Assembly: GCA_019638235.1 (NCBI GenBank)
Contig: JAHBUE010000001.1
Coordinates: 1,288,492 to 1,352,491, forward strand
Source: Cyclobacteriaceae bacterium
GTDB taxonomy: Bacteria; Bacteroidota; Bacteroidia; Cytophagales; Cyclobacteriaceae
DNA: 64,000 nucleotides
Direction of reading: 5' to 3'
The stretch's first letter is position 1. Every line of letters starts with the position of its first letter. Both the position numbers and the translations under genes were made by a program. This document shows, piece by piece, positions 34,072 through 43,616 of this stretch. The notes under the pieces are model-generated. The model ran no database searches. It saw nothing but the letters and a program-made list of their open reading frames with translations, and was not told the DNA's origin.

Positions 34072-34096
34072 ATGCAAAAAAATGCAATTGTTGCAT
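34072..34096. promoter_or_regulatory. ATGCAA repeat cluster, candidate operator of the glucan locus
   Basis: ATGCAA occurs at 34072 and 34082, and its complement TTGCAT at 34091-34096. The last two form the palindrome ATGCAA-TTG-TTGCAT; the first two are spaced exactly 10 bases. They lie 86-110 bases before the susC start in the AT-rich 245-base gap that otherwise shows only a short direct repeat ACCAAATTTT (about 34132 and 34159). Confidence 0.45.
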
Positions 34097-34181
34097 AAAA
34101 ACTTCCTGTTTTGCTTGGTTTTACCAAATTTTATTGAAAAGAGGGACACAAAATGTGCAACCAAATTTTGAAAAATAGCTT

Positions 34182-37181
34182 ATGAAGAGAATTTTACTGG
34201 TTATGATGTTCTCTACCACACTGGGAACAATAGCGTGGGCGCAAAGTCGTCAGGTTCAGGGTAGGGTTGTTGCTGCGGAAGACAACCAGCCTCTGCCAGG
34301 GGTGAACGTGTTGGTGCAGGGAACTCAAAAAGGGGGTGTAACAGATATTGAAGGAAACTTCAGTATAGCTGTTAGTGAAGGCGAGAATGTTCTCGTGTTT
34401 ACGTTTATTGGTTACAAGACTCAGATTGTTCAAATAGGCGGTAGGCAAACAATAGATGTTGTTATGGAAAGTGATGCCTTTGCGCTGGAAGAAGTAGTGG
34501 TGATAGGATATGGCACACAGCGTAAAAGAGATGTAACTGGCTCCATCGCGTCTTTAAAGGGAAGCGATGTTTCTGATAAACCTAATGCTAACCCGCTAAA
34601 CGCTATTCAGGGAAAAGTTGCAGGCGTTATGGTAACAAATAGTGGTGTTGCAGGCGCAAGCCCTACCATTCAGATAAGAGGTGTAGGCTCAATAAGTGGC
34701 GCCAACCCCCTTTATGTGGTAGATGGAATTTTTGCTAACAATATTGATTTTGTTAACCCGAACGACATTGCTTCAATGGAAATACTAAAAGACCCTTCCT
34801 CACTTGCCATTTACGGGGTACAGGGTGCAAATGGAGTAATTATCATCACCACAAAAAGAGCACAGAAGGGTCAAACTAATGTCAACGTTAGCTCGTATGC
34901 TGGCTTCCAGAAAGTAATAGACTTTATTGATGTGACAAATGCCGAGCAGTTTAAAATGCTGTATAACGAAGAATTGTCAAATCGCGGTCAGGCTCAATAC
35001 GATTTCAGTAATTATACAGCTAATACCGACTGGCAGGATTTGATTCTCAGAAATGCTTTTATAACTAATCACAGTCTGAGCATTACATCAGCATCTGAAC
35101 GGCATCAAACCAGCTTTAGCCTCAACTACTTTAAGCAGGATGGTGTTGTGAAATATGATTCTTATTCACGTTACACGGCTCGTTTGCGCGATGAGTTTAC
35201 CATTAACAAGCATATAAAAGTTGGTGGTGATATTTCCATATTCAGGTGGACGCGCGAGCCGCAAACAGCCGGGTTAAACAATGCTATTTGGGCGGTTCCG
35301 GTGTATGCTCCCAAAGGGCCGGATGGTGTGTACAATACGGCACCGGCTTTTCAACGGGCGCAGGTAAGCAACCCCGTGGCTGTTATGGAATTTATGAAAG
35401 GCACAACCATCAGCGAAGGTTACAGGGTAGTGGCTTCCGGTTTTGTAGAACTGAATTTCCTTAAAGACTTCACCTGGAAATCTGTTGCCTATGCCGATTT
35501 AGGATTTAGTAAATCAAGAGGCTACACTCCGTTTTATCAATATGGAGCAGTAGGTGAAACAGTTCAGCCAAACCAGTTTTCTTCTGTACGCCAGCGAAAT
35601 GGAACGAACACAACATGGCAAGTGGATCATACGCTAACCTATTCCAAGGAAATTAATAATGAGCATGTATTTACCGTATTAGGAGGTATGACACAACAAT
35701 ATATTGGCAGCGATTTTATTGAAGGTAGCAGGCAAGGCAAAGAGCCGCTGATTATACCGAATCATCCTGATTTCTGGTATCTGGGAATTGGCGATAATGA
35801 CCCCACACGAACTAATAACGGAGGTGCAGATGAGCAGGCATTTCTGTCCTTTCTCTTGCGTGCTAATTACGCCTTTAAGGATAAGTACCTGTTGAATGTT
35901 TCATATCGCAGAGACGGAACGTCTAAATTCAACCCGTTTAATCGTTGGGGTAACTTTGGTTCTGTTGGAGCTGGCTGGGTTGTCACAGAAGAATCATTCA
36001 TGGCTAATAATGATATCATCAATTTTCTCAAGTTGAAAGCTTCGTGGGGCAGGTTGGGCAACGATAAAATCGGTAATTATCTGTATTACCCGTTGCTGAA
36101 CACAGGGGTGTCTGGTGTATTTGGCGAAAACGTATATCCGGCAGCTATTCCGCAGTTCATACCCAACCCTAACATCCGATGGGAGGTAGTAGAAGGATTT
36201 GACGCAGGGTTTGAAGCAATTTTTCTGAACAACAAGTTCACAGCAGAGGCATCTTTCTATAACCGAAAAACAAGAGATATTCTTGTAACGATTGATGTAC
36301 CCGGTGCAGTAGGCGCCAGTGTATCACAAGTTAATGCTGGTACTATTCTGAACAGAGGGATTGAACTTGTGCTTGGCTGGAATGACACCTTCTCGCAAGA
36401 CTGGAGATACACGATAAACGCCAACGTTACCACTATCCACAACGAAGTATTATCCATAGGCGATAATGTTGGGTACACCATAATTGCCGGGCCTTCCGGG
36501 CAGTCGCGCACGGCTATCGGCCATCCTATCGGGGCATTTTTCGGCTACGTTCAGGAAGGTATTTTCCAAAGCCAGGAAGAGATAAACAGCGCTCCTAATC
36601 AGCAGGGAACTATACGGCCTGGCGATATCCGTTACAGAAATGTGAACGATAGCGATAACGCAATTAACGATCAGGATCGAACCTTTATAGGTTCGCCCAT
36701 ACCCGACTACACATTTGGCCTTTCGCTTGGTCTTTCTTATAAAAGCTTTGATCTCAGTGTGGACTTACAGGGCGTGGCCGGAAATGAAATATACCGCCAG
36801 CGGTCATCACAAACCTTTGCCCCGCTTAATTATGAGGCTAACAGGCTGAAACGTTGGGTTGGCCCCGGTTCTTCCAACACCGAGCCGATCATGGATAACG
36901 CAAGACCGAACAACTTTTTACCCTCAACCTATTTTCTTGACAAAGGTGATTATCTCCGAATCAGAAATGTTTCGCTTGGTTACAATTTTCCTTCTGCCGT
37001 TTTGGAGCGCATTAAGTTAAAGAATGCAAAAGTTTATGTGAACGCACAAAACGTGTTCACGTTTATGAAAGCAACCGGGTATTCTCCTGAAGTTGGAGGC
37101 TCGCCCGTGAGTTTTGGTATTGATAATGGCGTGTATCCTATACCCGCAACCTATACAGCCGGTATTAACCTGAGTTTTTAG
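34182..37181 (+). CDS. susC: SusC-family TonB-dependent glycan transporter
   Basis: A 999-residue outer-membrane importer for oligosaccharides. Signal peptide MKRILLVMMFSTTLGTIAWAQ; carboxypeptidase-like domain VQGRVVAAEDNQPLPGVNVLV to about 105; the SusC/RagA hallmark FALEEVVVIGYGTQRKRDVTGSI; plug with NPLNAIQGKVAGVMVTN, GANPLYVVDGIFAN and GVQGANGVIIITTKRA; then a 22-strand barrel that ends PATYTAGINLSF. Followed after 23 bases by its SusD partner. It would pull in glucan fragments made by the GH144 enzymes encoded downstream. Confidence 0.95.
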   Translation: MKRILLVMMFSTTLGTIAWAQSRQVQGRVVAAEDNQPLPGVNVLVQGTQKGGVTDIEGNFSIAVSEGENVLVFTFIGYKTQIVQIGGRQTIDVVMESDAFALEEVVVIGYGTQRKRDVTGSIASLKGSDVSDKPNANPLNAIQGKVAGVMVTNSGVAGASPTIQIRGVGSISGANPLYVVDGIFANNIDFVNPNDIASMEILKDPSSLAIYGVQGANGVIIITTKRAQKGQTNVNVSSYAGFQKVIDFIDVTNAEQFKMLYNEELSNRGQAQYDFSNYTANTDWQDLILRNAFITNHSLSITSASERHQTSFSLNYFKQDGVVKYDSYSRYTARLRDEFTINKHIKVGGDISIFRWTREPQTAGLNNAIWAVPVYAPKGPDGVYNTAPAFQRAQVSNPVAVMEFMKGTTISEGYRVVASGFVELNFLKDFTWKSVAYADLGFSKSRGYTPFYQYGAVGETVQPNQFSSVRQRNGTNTTWQVDHTLTYSKEINNEHVFTVLGGMTQQYIGSDFIEGSRQGKEPLIIPNHPDFWYLGIGDNDPTRTNNGGADEQAFLSFLLRANYAFKDKYLLNVSYRRDGTSKFNPFNRWGNFGSVGAGWVVTEESFMANNDIINFLKLKASWGRLGNDKIGNYLYYPLLNTGVSGVFGENVYPAAIPQFIPNPNIRWEVVEGFDAGFEAIFLNNKFTAEASFYNRKTRDILVTIDVPGAVGASVSQVNAGTILNRGIELVLGWNDTFSQDWRYTINANVTTIHNEVLSIGDNVGYTIIAGPSGQSRTAIGHPIGAFFGYVQEGIFQSQEEINSAPNQQGTIRPGDIRYRNVNDSDNAINDQDRTFIGSPIPDYTFGLSLGLSYKSFDLSVDLQGVAGNEIYRQRSSQTFAPLNYEANRLKRWVGPGSSNTEPIMDNARPNNFLPSTYFLDKGDYLRIRNVSLGYNFPSAVLERIKLKNAKVYVNAQNVFTFMKATGYSPEVGGSPVSFGIDNGVYPIPATYTAGINLSF

Positions 37182-37204
37182 TAAGACGATTTTATTCAAC
37201 AGAT

Positions 37205-38689
37205 ATGAAAAAGAAAGTATATACCGTATTGATAGCAGCTCTCACCTTGCTGGTCTTAGGGTGTGAAGATTTTCTCGACAGAAAACCATTAGGTCGCTAC
37301 ACCACAGAAACCTATCCAACAGGTGGCCTTACGCAGTTTATTTATGGAATGTATTCCGACCTGCGTTTATACGGTGTTCACGCATGGCCTTATGTTGGTG
37401 TGGTGAGCATCCGGTCAGACGATGCCGATAAAGGAAGCACACCAACAGATGGAGCGCAAAGCCAGGCGCCTTATGATGACTTTACACTGTTGCCTAATCA
37501 TGGGCTTACGCTTACATTTTACAGGGATAATTACAGAGCTATCAACAAGTGCAATGTGGTGCTTCAGCAGTCTGATTCCTTACGTTCAGAAATCTCGGAA
37601 GAAGAATATAACATGGCCCGTGCCGAAGCCCGGTTTGTAAGAGGGTATTTGTATTTTAACCTGGTGCGTGCCTTTGGCGGTGTGCCCAAAGTTGACGACT
37701 TGATTACCGATAGTGATAACTTTAATGTACCAAGAGCCTCGAAAGAGGAAATATATACGCTTATTGAGCAGGACTTGTTGTACGCTGCCGGAATACTTCC
37801 TCCAACATGGGGTGCTGCCTTTATCGGAAGACCCACAAGAGGTTCTGCACAAGGCTTGTTAGCTAAAGTATATCTGTACCAACAACGCTGGGCGGAATCA
37901 CTGCAAATGAGCCAGAACGTGATTGCATCTGGTTTTTATAACTTAAATACACCATACAACGTAATTTTTACGGAGGCCGGAGAAAATACCAGTGAATCGG
38001 TATTTGAAATACAGGCCATTCGTAATGAAAGCTACAATTTCGGAATTGAATATGTAGTCGGGCAGGGCATCAGAGGCACAGGCGCTATGGATCTGGGCTG
38101 GGGCTTCAACTCACCTTCCGTGCAATTAGTCAATGCGTATGAATCTGGAGATCCACGACAAGACCACACTATTCTTTTCCAGGGTGAGGTTACTCCGTAT
38201 GGCGAAATTGTTCCGCCACTTGATGGTGTTCCAAACGTGCGCTATAACCAGAAGGTTTATACAAATCCAACCTACAGGGCAGCAGCCGGAAGCCGCTTCG
38301 GTCATTGGATGAATGTGCGGATTCTCAGGTATGCTGATGTTTTGCTGATGGCAGCAGAGGCCGCCAATGAATTAAACCAGACTTCTAATGCGCTGGATTA
38401 CCTTGAGCAGGTTCGTGCCCGTGCACGGGGAGGAAATGCTTCTGTGCTTCCGCAGATAACCGAAACTAACCAGGCGTTGTTACGTGATCATATTCGTCAT
38501 GAACGCAGGATAGAACTGGCAATGGAACATGAACGCTTCTTCGATATTGTGCGTTGGGGTATTGCAGAAACAGTATTGCATGCAGCCGGTAAAACAAACT
38601 TTGTGGTTGGCAAGCATGAACTATTGCCCATTCCACAGGAAGAAATTGACCGTTCGGACGGAGTATTAATACAAAACCCGGGATATTAA
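37205..38689 (+). CDS. susD: SusD/RagB-family glycan-binding lipoprotein
   Basis: A 494-residue surface lipoprotein: signal with lipobox VLGCEDFLDRKP (Cys about 20), the typical SusD start EDFLDRKPLGRYTTET, a TPR-rich core (EYNMARAEARFVRGYLYFNLVRAFGGVPKV, ARGSAQGLLAKVYLYQQRWAE-like helices) and the conserved C-terminus NVRILRYADVLLMAAEAANEL, ERRIELAMEHERFFDIVRWG and LLPIPQEEIDRS. It caps the SusC barrel and binds the incoming oligosaccharide. Translationally close to susC. Confidence 0.95.
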   Translation: MKKKVYTVLIAALTLLVLGCEDFLDRKPLGRYTTETYPTGGLTQFIYGMYSDLRLYGVHAWPYVGVVSIRSDDADKGSTPTDGAQSQAPYDDFTLLPNHGLTLTFYRDNYRAINKCNVVLQQSDSLRSEISEEEYNMARAEARFVRGYLYFNLVRAFGGVPKVDDLITDSDNFNVPRASKEEIYTLIEQDLLYAAGILPPTWGAAFIGRPTRGSAQGLLAKVYLYQQRWAESLQMSQNVIASGFYNLNTPYNVIFTEAGENTSESVFEIQAIRNESYNFGIEYVVGQGIRGTGAMDLGWGFNSPSVQLVNAYESGDPRQDHTILFQGEVTPYGEIVPPLDGVPNVRYNQKVYTNPTYRAAAGSRFGHWMNVRILRYADVLLMAAEAANELNQTSNALDYLEQVRARARGGNASVLPQITETNQALLRDHIRHERRIELAMEHERFFDIVRWGIAETVLHAAGKTNFVVGKHELLPIPQEEIDRSDGVLIQNPGY

Positions 38690-38804
38690 TGAGTTAGACT
38701 TTTTTTGTAGAAGAAACGCTGTGAGATACAGCAAGTGAGTGACGGATTATTTAACAATAATTATATTTTCAGTAACGTTTTAACTAAAACAAAACAACTT
38801 AATT

Positions 38805-40088
38805 ATGAAAACAATCAAATTTCTATTAGCCACACTGTTCATCGGTTCGGTGGTTTTCCTTGTTGCCTGCGGTGATGATGATGACCCGGTGCAGGCAGGG
38901 CCACTTAATCTTGTAAGTATTACGGCCATTGGTACAAGTATCAATACAGGCGAGGATGTGAGCAGGCCATTAGCAGCAGAAGCAACAACATCAAATGTTC
39001 CGGTAGATGCAAAGATTGAAGTTGTATTTTCTAAAAATGTTGATGCGGCCACAGCCACTTCAACAAATGTTACGCTTACACAAGGCGGTTCGGCTGTATC
39101 AACAACAGTAGCAACAAGCGGCTCTACAGTAACGGTAACGCCTGCTGCCGCTTTAGCACAGGACACTGAATACACGCTTACGTTAACCTCTGCCATTAAA
39201 GGTTCAGATGGTGGTATCTTCACACAAGCTACAAGAACATTTAAAACTGAAATTGAGGATGAAGAACCTATTGAAGACGGGCTACTTGCACACTTTAAGT
39301 TTGAAGACAACGCGGATGATTTAACGGGTAACTATGATGCAACATCAATTTCTAACATTACCTATGTTGCTTCCCGGAACGCGGCTGCAGGAAAAGCGGC
39401 TTCTTTTAACGGAGAAACTTCGATTATAGAAATACCCAACGCTGATGAATTCCTGACACATGGTAGCTTTACATTAAGTTTGTGGGTAAAAGCAGACGGA
39501 TCAAAAACTGCTCATTTTGTTGTAGGTCTTGCTGCATGGCACGGATTTCAGTTTGAAATAATGGGAGGAGAATGGGATTCACCAACCAAAGGTGTCAAGC
39601 TTGCTGCACGATATGAGTTGGAGAATGGTACTTTCGTTAGTGAAGACAACTGGTGGAACGGTAATGCTAATACCTGGCAAGGATCTGAATTTGCGTTAGA
39701 TATTTCAGGTGAAACACCTCCGGGTGTTGGTCAATACTTCATGGATGTATGGGCACACGTTGTTTATACTTATAATGCTTCTACTAAAACAGGCGCCAGC
39801 TATGTAAATGGCATGAAAACACGTCAGTGGAATTTTAACCTCTGGCCTGAAGCAGATGGCAAAAGAACCGCAGTAGGTGTAGGCTTCTCGGGTAACACAA
39901 CTGATGGTGGTAATAACCTGGCTCTTGGTTTCATCCAGGCAACCGGTAATCCAATAGTTGCTGATGGCTGGGCTAATTTTGCAACAGGAACAAACCAATT
40001 CAAAGGGCTACTGGATGATGTTCGCATCTATGGCAAAGCGCTTACTGAGGCTGAAGTTCAGACACAGTATGATGCTGAAAAGCCTTAA
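38805..40088 (+). CDS. Surface lipoprotein with Big_5 and LamG (concanavalin-like) domains
   Basis: A 427-residue lipoprotein (lipobox VFLVACGDDDD). An Ig-like Big_5 domain occupies about 35-148 (VPVDAKIEVVFSKNVDAAT, TVTPAAALAQDTEYTLTLTSAIKGSDG). A LamG/concanavalin-like jelly roll follows from about 165 to 425 (DGLLAHFKFEDNADDLTGNYDA, FTLSLWVKADGSKTA, GLLDDVRIYGKALTEAEV). It sits third in the locus, in the place of SusE/SusF-like surface glycan-binding proteins, and probably binds the polymer. Big_5 also starts the next gene product, which suggests shared architecture. Confidence 0.85.
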   Translation: MKTIKFLLATLFIGSVVFLVACGDDDDPVQAGPLNLVSITAIGTSINTGEDVSRPLAAEATTSNVPVDAKIEVVFSKNVDAATATSTNVTLTQGGSAVSTTVATSGSTVTVTPAAALAQDTEYTLTLTSAIKGSDGGIFTQATRTFKTEIEDEEPIEDGLLAHFKFEDNADDLTGNYDATSISNITYVASRNAAAGKAASFNGETSIIEIPNADEFLTHGSFTLSLWVKADGSKTAHFVVGLAAWHGFQFEIMGGEWDSPTKGVKLAARYELENGTFVSEDNWWNGNANTWQGSEFALDISGETPPGVGQYFMDVWAHVVYTYNASTKTGASYVNGMKTRQWNFNLWPEADGKRTAVGVGFSGNTTDGGNNLALGFIQATGNPIVADGWANFATGTNQFKGLLDDVRIYGKALTEAEVQTQYDAEKP

Positions 40089-40111
40089 GTGTTTTCTTGG
40101 TTAATTCAATC

Positions 40112-40146
40112 AATAATGAGGGTTTCAGAGAAACCCTCATTATTTT
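40112..40146 (+). terminator. Intrinsic terminator inside the glucan locus
   Basis: AATAATGAGGGTTT / AAACCCTCATTATT perfect 14-bp stem with a 5-base loop and TTTT. It separates susC-susD-LamG from the GH genes, whose first start lies 25 bases on. Confidence 0.85.
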
Positions 40147-40170
40147 ATTCACCTGTTTGTTTTATCCGGC

Positions 40171-42162
40171 ATGTTCAAATATTCTTTACTCCTTCCGTTT
40201 TTATTCCTTATCTTTTTTTCATCCTGTACCGGTAATGAGGTTGTAACGGAGCCTGAATTTTTAAATGATCCGGCTGTTCAGATAGGAGAAACCGTTCTTG
40301 ATCTTTCTGATCCAGCAAGCAATACAAGCATATCACTCACTGCTCCGGTAACCGTTTCGTTTGATGCTGAAATAGACATTACTACTGTACCCGCTTCCTT
40401 TCGCCTGCGCCATATTAACGGTGAAGAAATACCATTGACATTTTCATTTCTTGAAAGCAACACAACCGTATCTGCCGCCCACGAAGAACTTATCAGCAGC
40501 CAGACTTACATCCTCGAAGTCACTGATGGTTTAAAAGGAGCAGCACACCAAAATTTTCGCGGACTTACCGCACAGTTCACTACCGGTATCGGCACGATTA
40601 ATATTACATCGCTGAAGATTGCGGAAGAAGAACACCTAAGCACAACTTCACACATCATTGATGTGCCCCGAACATTAAACATTGAAATTACATTTTCGCA
40701 TCCGTTAAACCCCGAAACAATTACTTCATCAAATACACGGGTTATACGCGGGTCGGTTAACATACCGCTTACGTATGCTTTTTCAGAAGGAAATAAAAAA
40801 CTGACCATCACATCAACACAACCTTTAATGCATCTGTCGCGTCATCAACTTAATTTATCAAACAGCATAAAGGGAGCACATGGAGAAACAGTTACGGCAA
40901 CATCCCGGTATTTCTATACCGAAACCGATCCCACTCCCAAATTCCCTGTAATAAGCGATGATGAACTCCTCACCCGTGTACAACAACAAACCTTTAACTA
41001 CTTCTGGGATTTTGCGCATCCGGCAAGCGGCATGGCACGCGAGCGAAACACTTCGGGCAACCTGGTAACAAGCGGTGGTAGCGGCTTTGGCATCATGGCT
41101 ATTATTGTAGGCATCGAACGCGGATTTATTACACGTGCAGAGGGTGTGGAACGCTTAGATAAAATTCTTGATTTTCTTGAAACAGCCGATCGCTTTCATG
41201 GCGTATGGTCGCACTGGATCAATGGCAACACCGGTGCGGTAATACCCTTTAGCGCCAACGATAACGGTGGCGACCTGGTGGAAACTTCGTTTTTAGTGCA
41301 AGGGTTGATTACGTTCCGGCAATACTTAAACGCATCCAACCCCACAGAACAGGAATTGATTACCCGCATCAACACGTTGTGGGAAACCGTAGAATGGGAT
41401 TGGTACAGGCGAAACGATCAAGACGTGTTGTACTGGCACTGGTCGCCTGATAAGGAGTGGACAATGAACTTACAAATTCGCGGATGGAACGAATGCCTCA
41501 TCACGTATCTGTTGGCTGCGGCATCACCTACACACAGCATACCTAAAAGTGTTTACGACCAGGGCTGGGCGCGAAACGGCAATATGCAAAACGGTAACAG
41601 CTACGAAGGCATTCAGCTTCCGTTAGGGTCTTCGTATGGCGGGCCGTTATTCTTTTCGCATTATTCCTTTCTTGGTATTGATCCGCGCAATCTTTCCGAT
41701 GCGTATGCCGATTACTGGCAACAAAATGTAAGTCATTCGCTTATCAATCATAACTACGTTATCCGCAACCCGAAAAATTTTGTGGGGTATAGTGATGCGT
41801 GTTGGGGACTTACCGCCAGCGATAACCACAGCGGTTATTCGGCACACTCGCCTACTAACGATTTGGGCGTGATTACGCCAACAGCCGCGCTTTCTTCTTT
41901 TCCTTACACGCCCGAAGAGTCGATGAAGGCATTGAAATTTTTTTACTACACATTGGGCGACAAACTTTGGGCTGAAAACGGCTACGGATTTTACGATGCG
42001 TTTAATATTACACAAGGCTGGACGGCCAACTCGTACCTGGCGATAGACCAGGGGCCTATTGTTATTATGATTGAGAATTACCGTACCGGTTTGCTTTGGG
42101 ATTTGTTCATGTCAGCCCCCGAAGTGCAGGATGGTTTAAATAAACTTGGGTTTAGTTATTGA
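40171..42162 (+). CDS. GH144 endo-beta-1,2-glucanase with N-terminal Big_5 domains
   Basis: A 663-residue lipoprotein (FLIFFSSCTG). Two Ig-like Big_5 units fill about 30-255 (LTAPVTVSFDAEIDITTVPASF; NIEITFSHPLNPETITSSN). The catalytic alpha/alpha barrel starts near 268: LLTRVQQQTFNYFWDFAHPASGMARER, TSGGSGFGIMAIIVGIERGFITR, GDLVETSFLVQGLITFRQYL, YWHWSPDKEWTMNLQIRGWNECLITYLLA, GVITPTAALSSFPYTPEESM and AIDQGPIVIMIENYRTGLLW. These blocks define the glycoamylase-like family PF10091/GH144, whose characterised members cleave beta-1,2-glucan internally (Chitinophaga pinensis SGL). Activity by homology is likely; specificity is inferred. Confidence 0.87.
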   Translation: MFKYSLLLPFLFLIFFSSCTGNEVVTEPEFLNDPAVQIGETVLDLSDPASNTSISLTAPVTVSFDAEIDITTVPASFRLRHINGEEIPLTFSFLESNTTVSAAHEELISSQTYILEVTDGLKGAAHQNFRGLTAQFTTGIGTINITSLKIAEEEHLSTTSHIIDVPRTLNIEITFSHPLNPETITSSNTRVIRGSVNIPLTYAFSEGNKKLTITSTQPLMHLSRHQLNLSNSIKGAHGETVTATSRYFYTETDPTPKFPVISDDELLTRVQQQTFNYFWDFAHPASGMARERNTSGNLVTSGGSGFGIMAIIVGIERGFITRAEGVERLDKILDFLETADRFHGVWSHWINGNTGAVIPFSANDNGGDLVETSFLVQGLITFRQYLNASNPTEQELITRINTLWETVEWDWYRRNDQDVLYWHWSPDKEWTMNLQIRGWNECLITYLLAAASPTHSIPKSVYDQGWARNGNMQNGNSYEGIQLPLGSSYGGPLFFSHYSFLGIDPRNLSDAYADYWQQNVSHSLINHNYVIRNPKNFVGYSDACWGLTASDNHSGYSAHSPTNDLGVITPTAALSSFPYTPEESMKALKFFYYTLGDKLWAENGYGFYDAFNITQGWTANSYLAIDQGPIVIMIENYRTGLLWDLFMSAPEVQDGLNKLGFSY

Positions 42163-42197
42163 ACAACTATAATTTGGTATCAGAAATAACACAACGT

Positions 42198-43538
42198 ATG
42201 ATGAAAAGAAAAATTTTATATCCAATGGCAGCCCTTTTGTTGATGGCAGCCTGCACAATAAAAAATGAAGAACACGCCTCGGCAGCGATCAGCGAAGATT
42301 CCTTATTAACAAAAGTTCAATATCAAACCTTTCAGTATTTCTGGAACAACGCAGAGCCAACCTCCGGCCTTGCACCCGAACGCACACACATGGATGACAT
42401 CTATCCGCAAAACGATAAAGATGTAGTTACTACCGGAGGTTCCGGCTTCGGCCTGATGGCCATTCTTGTAGGGATAGAAAGAAATTTCATCACCCGCGAA
42501 GAAGGAGTAAAGCATTTTCAAAAAATTGTAAACTATCTCGACACAGCCGACCGCTTTTATGGCGCCTGGCCGCATTGGCTGCACGGCCCAACAGGAAAAA
42601 CAAAGCCGTTCAGTAAAAAAGATGATGGAGGCGATTTGGTAGAAACCGCTTTTTTGGTGCAAGGTTTACTAACCGTGCGCGAATATTTTAAAGATGGCAA
42701 CGAAGAAGAAAAAGCATTAGCCGAAAAAATTGATAAACTCTGGCGCGAGGTGAACTGGAACTGGTACACCAAAGGCGGTGAAGATGTATTGTATTGGCAC
42801 TGGTCGCCTAATTATGGATGGGAAATGAATTTCCCGGTAGGCGGATATAATGAATGTCTTATTATGTATGTGTTGGCCGCAGGCTCGCCCACGTATTCTA
42901 TAAAACCCGAAGCGTATCACAAAGGCTGGGCGCGCAACGACAGCATTAAAACCGACCGTGTTTATTATGATTTGCCAACCGTGCTGGATCATTACGAACA
43001 CAGCAATGACCCGGTAGGGCCGTTGTTCTGGGCGCATTATTCTTATTTGGGTCTTGACCCGCGCAACCTCGAAGACCGTTACGGAAATTATTGGGAGCTG
43101 AATAAAAACCATGCGCTTATTCACTACCGGCACAGCGTAGCTAACCCGAATAACTTTAAAGGCTATGGCGAAGATTGCTGGGGCATGACCTCAAGCTATT
43201 CCATGAAAGGATATGCAGGCCATCAGCCTAACCGCGACCTCGGTGTTATATCGCCCACAGCGGCACTCTCTTCGTTTCCTTATACTCCCGAAGAGAGCAT
43301 GAAGTTTTTGAAATTTTTATATGCACCCGAACGCGACAGCCTGGTAGGTGAGTACGGCCCTTACGATGCGTTTAGTTTTGAGCACAACTGGTATTTGCCA
43401 CGTTACTTAGCTATCGACCAGGGGCCTATTCCGGTTATGATTGAAAATTACCGTACCGGTTTGTTGTGGAAATTATTCATGGAGGCGCCCGAAGTGCAGG
43501 AAGGTTTAACAAAACTTGGATTTAGTTATAGTAACTAA
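42198..43538 (+). CDS. GH144 family glycoside hydrolase lipoprotein, second copy
   Basis: A 446-residue lipoprotein from the ATG at 42198 (lipobox MAACT), 35 bases after the previous stop. It has the GH144 domain alone, without Big_5: LLTKVQYQTFQYFWNNAEPTSGLAPER, TTGGSGFGLMAILVGIERNFITR, GDLVETAFLVQGLLTVREYF, YWHWSPNYGWEMNFPVGGYNECLIMYVLA and AIDQGPIPVMIENYRTGLLW. It is clearly a tandem paralogue of the preceding enzyme. It may act on shorter sophoro-oligosaccharides or in the periplasm. Confidence 0.87.
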   Translation: MMKRKILYPMAALLLMAACTIKNEEHASAAISEDSLLTKVQYQTFQYFWNNAEPTSGLAPERTHMDDIYPQNDKDVVTTGGSGFGLMAILVGIERNFITREEGVKHFQKIVNYLDTADRFYGAWPHWLHGPTGKTKPFSKKDDGGDLVETAFLVQGLLTVREYFKDGNEEEKALAEKIDKLWREVNWNWYTKGGEDVLYWHWSPNYGWEMNFPVGGYNECLIMYVLAAGSPTYSIKPEAYHKGWARNDSIKTDRVYYDLPTVLDHYEHSNDPVGPLFWAHYSYLGLDPRNLEDRYGNYWELNKNHALIHYRHSVANPNNFKGYGEDCWGMTSSYSMKGYAGHQPNRDLGVISPTAALSSFPYTPEESMKFLKFLYAPERDSLVGEYGPYDAFSFEHNWYLPRYLAIDQGPIPVMIENYRTGLLWKLFMEAPEVQEGLTKLGFSYSN

Positions 43539-43616
43539 AACTGTTTTACGAATGAAGGCTTTATAACCTTCATCCTGAATAAGAGTAATATATTTAAACA
43601 TCACAACCAATAGATA

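Noticed and set aside
33937..34181. Search for a left-over transposase catalytic domain after the receptor
   Set aside because: No DDE-like reading in any frame; the gap is AT-rich and free of coding, so the receptor is not a recent IS insertion.
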